64,000 bases of DNA from Amblyornis subalaris. Lineage: Eukaryota > Chordata > Aves > Passeriformes > Ptilonorhynchidae. The position numbers and the translations under genes are program-made. Location of the stretch: contig JACAXG010000008.1 of NCBI GenBank assembly GCA_018881555.1, forward strand, positions 12,801,316 through 12,865,315, in the 5' to 3' direction. The notes beneath the pieces were generated by a model. That model was not told the origin of the DNA. It saw nothing but the letters and a program-made list of their open reading frames with translations, and ran no database searches. Position 1 is the stretch's first letter, and each line of letters begins with the position of its first letter. Below, in pieces: positions 58,266-64,000 of the stretch.

Positions 58266-61200
58266 GAGGTCTAAGCTCATAGACAACAAAGCATTGTGAA
58301 CTTGATGTGGGTGAAAACCCCCCAAATCATTTTTCCTTGAGGGCTATTTTCCCTTCTTTCTGAAACTGAAGAGAACCAGCAGAGCCCTACAGTGATGATG
58401 GCATCTCGTTACCCTTTCCAGAGGAATTTTTTGACCAGTGGATTATGTGGGTTTCTTTCTCCATTTCTGTCTCAGAAATAACTGAGGAATAACAAGTTCC
58501 CCCCATGCAAGTACAAGTGATCAAAATAGATTACAGTTACAAGTTGGCATCTTCTGGGATTTGAGTGAACTGCTGAAAGATGAAAAGGAATAGGGCTAAT
58601 CCAAAGACATGTTTACATTTTACTGCAACTAACAAGCTTTTTAAATATAAATGTGCATACAAGGAAAATGTGTGGGTTTTGGAATGGACAGACTTTATCT
58701 TTTAAAGTAATCAATAATAAAAAAGTGCTTGAGATTTTCTAGATTTTGCCTTGTCAATAAATATTCGTTGTGATGAACAAAGGAAAATGGAATGGTTATT
58801 CACATTATCATGCCCAAATACTTTATTCTTATTGAATATGGTTAACACTTACTCAGGATTTCTACAGGCTCTGTTTATCAAAGGGAAAAAAATCCTCTAA
58901 TCCTCTCTAAAAAGTATAATATGTTTTACTGAGGTTCTTGGCAGTAGAAATGACAGAGTGCTATTTTAAGGTACACTTTTCTATAAAGGCTTTTTTGCTC
59001 CAAGTTTCAGACGACAAGTGGTCTAGAGTTTTTTCTCTTAATAGGTAAAATTCAATATCTAGGCTGAACTTGTGTTTCCAATACAACTGGGAATGTTAAA
59101 GAGAGGGTCAAAGTAACAGATGAATCATGGAGCTGATCAAGGTTATTTCAGTAAAAGACAGTTGGGAGAGGGAAAAAACCCCCAGTGAGTACCTTTGACA
59201 TGGCTTGAGTAGATTGAATGTGCTGGGTTTTTTGTTAGAAGTGATACCGAGTGGTTCATTATTGAACTGAATTTTGAATTATGAGTATAGTTATATTAAA
59301 AAAAAGTATGAAATAGGCCTTTGAGCTAAGGCTCTTTGGTTCACTGCTGCAGACATCAATGAGGTCAGTATGTCATGTTTGTGAGTACTACTGCAGATTT
59401 AAAGCTGTAGTCTTTCTTCTCATCTTGGGTTCATTGTTTCTTTGTAATAGAATAAGGTAAATGAGATTATACAGAGGAATTGAAGCAGGAAGAGAAGGGA
59501 AAAGATGTAGAATTTATATGCTGTGTTGCCTGAGATAATGGTTTAAGACTTGACAAAAGGACAATGTTCCATTGCCCACCTGTTTGCTTCTCTGATCATT
59601 TAACATCTCTGTATCAGGTACAAAAATTGATCACAGGAAAGCAAGCAAGCCTGTAATGTAGTTTTTACTGCCACTATTCTAGCAAGTGTTCCTGTTAGGG
59701 ATAAAATGTAGTGTAATGCCTTTGAAGCTCCATTTTATTCTCGTTTCTAGGATTTCTAATCTCTTTCCTGAACTCCATGATCACACTTTGATGTCTAATT
59801 CTCTTCTCCTCTATGACTTTGTCTGGCTGTTGTGTGCACCAACTGTCATGGGTGACAGTTCCATATGACTAAGTGTGGCATTATTCCTTGAAGAAAGGGA
59901 TGATTTTTTTCTTTGTGTAGAAGTAACTTCTCATAAATGGGCCTGGGATGGCTTCTTGTTGTTGGTAGCAACTTTATCTTCCCCCTGTAGAGTAAATTGG
60001 AAATAAGGAAATTAGCTGTGATCATCAATCCACTGGTTTATTTGAGCAGCAAGTTGGTCTACAGGCTGCAAGTAAGAATGTCTACTCTGAAGCACTAAAG
60101 AACTGTGTTGTGTTTAANGTTGGTTTCTCTCTGCATCTCTAATAAAAGGTGTCACTTGATTGGAATGATGCTCTTTAGTTTCACATATTTCAAAAATGGG
60201 GTTATGTACCAGCATGGCTTCTTGGGCTAATAGAATTNTGACTGTGAAGATGTTAGACAATACTTAGAGAATTAAACATGCTTTTTTTCCAATTTTTCAA
60301 TTGCAAAAGAGATGCTGTTTTCTTCAGAAGTATTAATCGTGTTACATTTAAGGGCTTAAGATGCAGACTTTTAAATTCATTTATAATAACTGATGTAAGT
60401 TCTCACTTGCGTTAGGTTGTATCCTCTGGAAGAACTTCCTTTGCATGGGGCTTTCTGTTCTGCTGAGTAGCATAAAGGTTTGATCCAGAGAATTTGGGGG
60501 CAGATTTTACACCTCAAGGAGCATCTGCGTCACCTCAAAGGTGATGTAAGTGCATTTGCTTCTTTATAGATTGAGTGAGAAGGCAAACTGGAAATTATGG
60601 GAGCTGTAGCATGTGAAATAGTAGAGAGCAATTCCCCTGTAATTAATCCTTTGCTGCTACAAGTGATCTCATCTGTACAGCATCAGAACAGGATCTCTTC
60701 CAATTCTTAGTGTGTTTAGATGGCTCTAAAGTAGAGAACAGTAATTCAGTATTTTATTACTTCAGGAAGCAGTGCAGTTGTTTGAATTACCATCAATATT
60801 AATTTTTCTGTGGATATAATTAGTGCATAGAAAACTGTTCAAGAAAAGTGGAATACACTATTTCTGTTACTAGGAATGTGGTGTGAAAATAGCACCTTTT
60901 AGAGTGGTGATTCTCGTGTTCGTTAGAGAGAATTTCAAATGGAGGGCTTGGAATCAGCTCTTCTGGATTTGATGCAAGAATAGTAAGGACTAATGGTAGC
61001 AATAGCTGGGCCAAGAGAAGACATTATGAAGAGTAGTTTGTAATATGGGAAAACATCAAGTAACAATTATAAAGATCATATTGCTTGCCACACTCATGCT
61101 TCAGTGGTGGTGCTTTCTTTTTATTGCTGCTTAGGCTCTAGGATTGAGAGGGGAGCACTTGTATTTTGCTGCAACTTTGCTCTTACAGATCAACAAATAG

Positions 61201-64000
61201 TGGCAATGAATGCAATGAAGCTTTATTTCCCTTACCCCTTATATACACGTATTTATACCATAACCTTTACATTGAAATTAATTTATTTATGATTATCTAA
61301 ATTTTAACATTGTCTTCAGTTTACCAGATTGCTTAAGGAATTTGTGCTGTAAAAACTATGTTTTTTGCTAGAACTCTCCTAAAATTCTAGGATGGAGACT
61401 GAATGGTGTCTACTGTTAGAATAATATATCTTACAATAATTAGGTGATATAAGAACACAAACAAAGTGCGGTGTGCTGAACCTTGGTAGTCTGGTTTCTG
61501 AGAGATTAACTGCAACAGCGTGCGAGTTATGAGCTTCCTAGTTAATTTTCACTCATTTACGAAAGTCGGGATAGAAATTGATTAGTACTGTGAAACAGAA
61601 CACAGAAAACACTGTAATCCTTCAAAAGAAGAGAAATGCTTTCCTTTAGAAACATCATCTCAGTATATAACGATTGTCAGTCTTTGAACACATGTATGGC
61701 AGAAACAGCAACACTTGTAAATCTTTGTGACGCAACAAAGTAAGCATAATAAAGGATCGTGGAGTTTTCTGTTTGAGTCAAAAGTGAGATGCACCTGAGC
61801 ATGAATTGAAAAGTAGAAAGATGAGATTATGTAACTTTTTAAAAAGATAAGAGTCCATATGTTTTATTAAATTATAGACAGAAACTGATATTGGCTGAGC
61901 GGGATGCATGGAGCGTTTTGGGTGAGAACAGGAGTATTGATTCTATACTCACTGCCTTTCAGGCAGAATAGAACAAATCCTCTCTGGTCATACAGTGCAA
62001 AAACTGGGGATTAAGGGAGGATATGTTGAAGGGGATATTCATACTGATCACAAATCTGTGCTTAAACTGCAATGAGTTTACATTATATAGCCAACAGATG
62101 TGTAAGCATGTGATGTGGGAACTCCCCTCCAGCAGTTACAACTAAATAAGCGTTTTGTGCTTCAAGGTGGCTCTAAAATCCCTTACCCACCCCCCAGATC
62201 TTGTGGTGTCTTGTCCCTAATATGGGGTGTTTGAGAGGAAATCAGTAATAGTGGTGTGCTTGTGAAAATTAGCACAGATTTTTTTGTGAATATAATGCTT
62301 GGAGCACAGAGCAGATCCTCAAATTTCTGTATTTTTTCTTACCTTAGTAGTTGTTTTCTTTTGTGTCTGGTTGGAAAGTGGTTGAAAAGCTTTAATAATT
62401 TCTTTTTTCCTTTATATCTGTATAAATGGAATATTCTTACAGCATGTTTACTTAGAACATTGTGAAAAATAAGGAAAAAACCCAATAGACTGTGGGAGGA
62501 AAAGCAGATAGTGCTAGCAATTTAAAATTCAGCACTGTGGAGTGCACTTGGCCTGAAATGACCCCAGTACCTTTTTATTTAATTGAAGTTGGCAACAAAG
62601 GGGCCCCTGAAGGCTTCTGGACGCTTCAGGAGTTTGAACACCACTAAACGTTAGACCAGCATATGGGTACACTACTATTTCAGTAATTAAGATTATGCAA
62701 TGAACTTGGGGGACAAAGAATCCACCAACATGCAAGGAAAGGGTGGGGAATAAAAAAAATCAAGTTGTATAAAATGGAATGTTTACTGCATATGGTTGCT
62801 TCCCTGAAGTGGTTTAACTGTGGATCTGTAGTTTTAGCTAAGAAATTTCGTGGTGTTTGTAGATCAGTTTCAAAATTATGCCATTAGCTTGATATATGTT
62901 TTTCTGCAGAAATATAGAACAGGTTTTATAATCATGTTTAAAGAACGTAAGTCAGTAGTACTTAAAACTCGAGATCTAAAATATGTAACTGCCTGATTAA
63001 AAGTGAAGTATTTAAGTATTTTGTGCAGNATCAAGTGTTGAATGGTGTTTAGGAAGACATCAAAGAAGAGTTAAACCTGTATGTAGCTGGACTGTATCTG
63101 TAGGGGCTTCTCAGGCTTGCAGGCTATGCCGTATTTAAATATGCAGGTACAAAGCATATCTGACTGCTCGTGTTTGCAGTGCTCAGGGGATTGGATTCAG
63201 CACTGACTGACCTGTGGTGGTGTAAACAGGGCAATGAAACAATTTCTAGCTCAGAAATACTTGGTTCTGAATCAGAACTTGGAACGAAGAGNCAAGTTAA
63301 ACTTGATTTCGTGTTAAATGCGAACTGTAAGTCAATGTATACATTTGAACCTGTGTGTATAGATGTGGTGGTGTCTGTCTGTGTGTCCCCCCACTACAGC
63401 TGTTGAATTATCAAGGGGAAATTACGATCTCTTTTAAGAAAATACCTGATTTAGGCTGTGAATTTTATTTTTCCAGCCTACGGTTTCTAATTCTTAGATA
63501 ATCTGCTTTTTATGTATGTGACCATTTTATTTATGTGACCATTTTAAAGTTACTCCTTTGCGTTTTCGTGCTTCGTAAGAATCTTCCGGCGGCTGTGGAT
63601 TTAGTGCCATCTTGTGGGAAAAATCCATAACTGCAGATTTTTTATGGCGATGTCCTGGGTTCATTTAGGCCACGAAGGAGAAGAGACTCCTATGAAATCT
63701 GCCAAGAACAAATCTAGATTTAGCAAAGTTTACTGTGCAACCAAAGTCTTCCAGCTTGNGAAAGCATATATTTGCGAACTGCAGGGATCTTTTTGAGCCC
63801 TTAATGATTTCTCTTTCCTACATAACTGCACTTCTTCAGTCATTCAGGATAAAATGTCCTTCCAGATGGTCATCTTGCTTTATGATGCATCATTTTTCTC
63901 TGTTGGATCTAACTGAACGCTTTTTTGATTGGAGCCACTGAAATCTCTGTATTGATTTTTTTCCCTTCCCTTTAGCTGTATCAGAACACATAGTTCTAAA
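58266..64000 (+). other. ERC2: ERC2 intron 2 continuing beyond the window, no gene recognised
   Basis: AT-rich intron. No exon, RNA gene or recognisable transposon was identified. The short open frames here lack domains and splice context. Confidence 0.5.

Overview
The window looks like bird nuclear DNA. It carries a CR1 LINE 3' end of the type abundant in birds, a class II endogenous retrovirus with an alpharetrovirus-type envelope, and the first coding exon of ERC2 (ELKS2/CAST), a presynaptic active-zone gene. Isolated single n characters are scattered through it, so several codons are unknown. The species cannot be fixed from the sequence.

Positions 1-2932 are the 3' part of a plus-strand provirus whose 5' part lies outside the window. 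In order it holds the integrase end of pol, an intact 83-codon ORF that I recognise as a captured copy of the host gene HMGA2, a frameshifted env, a polypurine tract, and a 3' LTR with CCAAT, TATA and AATAAA signals. The HMGA2-like ORF is the most striking feature. It matches HMGA2 from its start codon, has lost AT-hook 1, keeps AT-hooks 2 and 3, and stops four residues after the residue that ends HMGA2 exon 3. It therefore resembles the C-terminally truncated HMGA2 known from tumours. The pol reading frame now ends inside the captured segment.

Positions 2933 to about 16950 are intergenic. I see one minus-strand CR1 3' end (5165-5515), a probable minus-strand LTR (about 11059-11498), simple repeats and otherwise unique AT-rich DNA. 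A GC-rich block (16979-17412) and a clear CpG island (about 18180-19085) follow. These are the best candidates for the ERC2 promoter and non-coding first exon, with good splice donors after 17412 and 19345. From there rightward the plus strand looks richer in G and T than in C and A, as expected of a gene transcribed to the right.

ERC2 exon 2 runs from 31250 to 32044, between a strong acceptor and a consensus donor. It encodes residues 1-217 and ends on a codon boundary. The rest of the window, to 64000, is the large second intron. It holds two ancient CR1/L3-like LINE fragments in opposite orientations (about 33550-34605 and 34745-35470), an isolated GC-rich exon-like patch near 49250, an avian LTR-type fragment near 58109, and many short A/T tracts. 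I found no tRNA, rRNA, CRISPR array or second host protein-coding gene.
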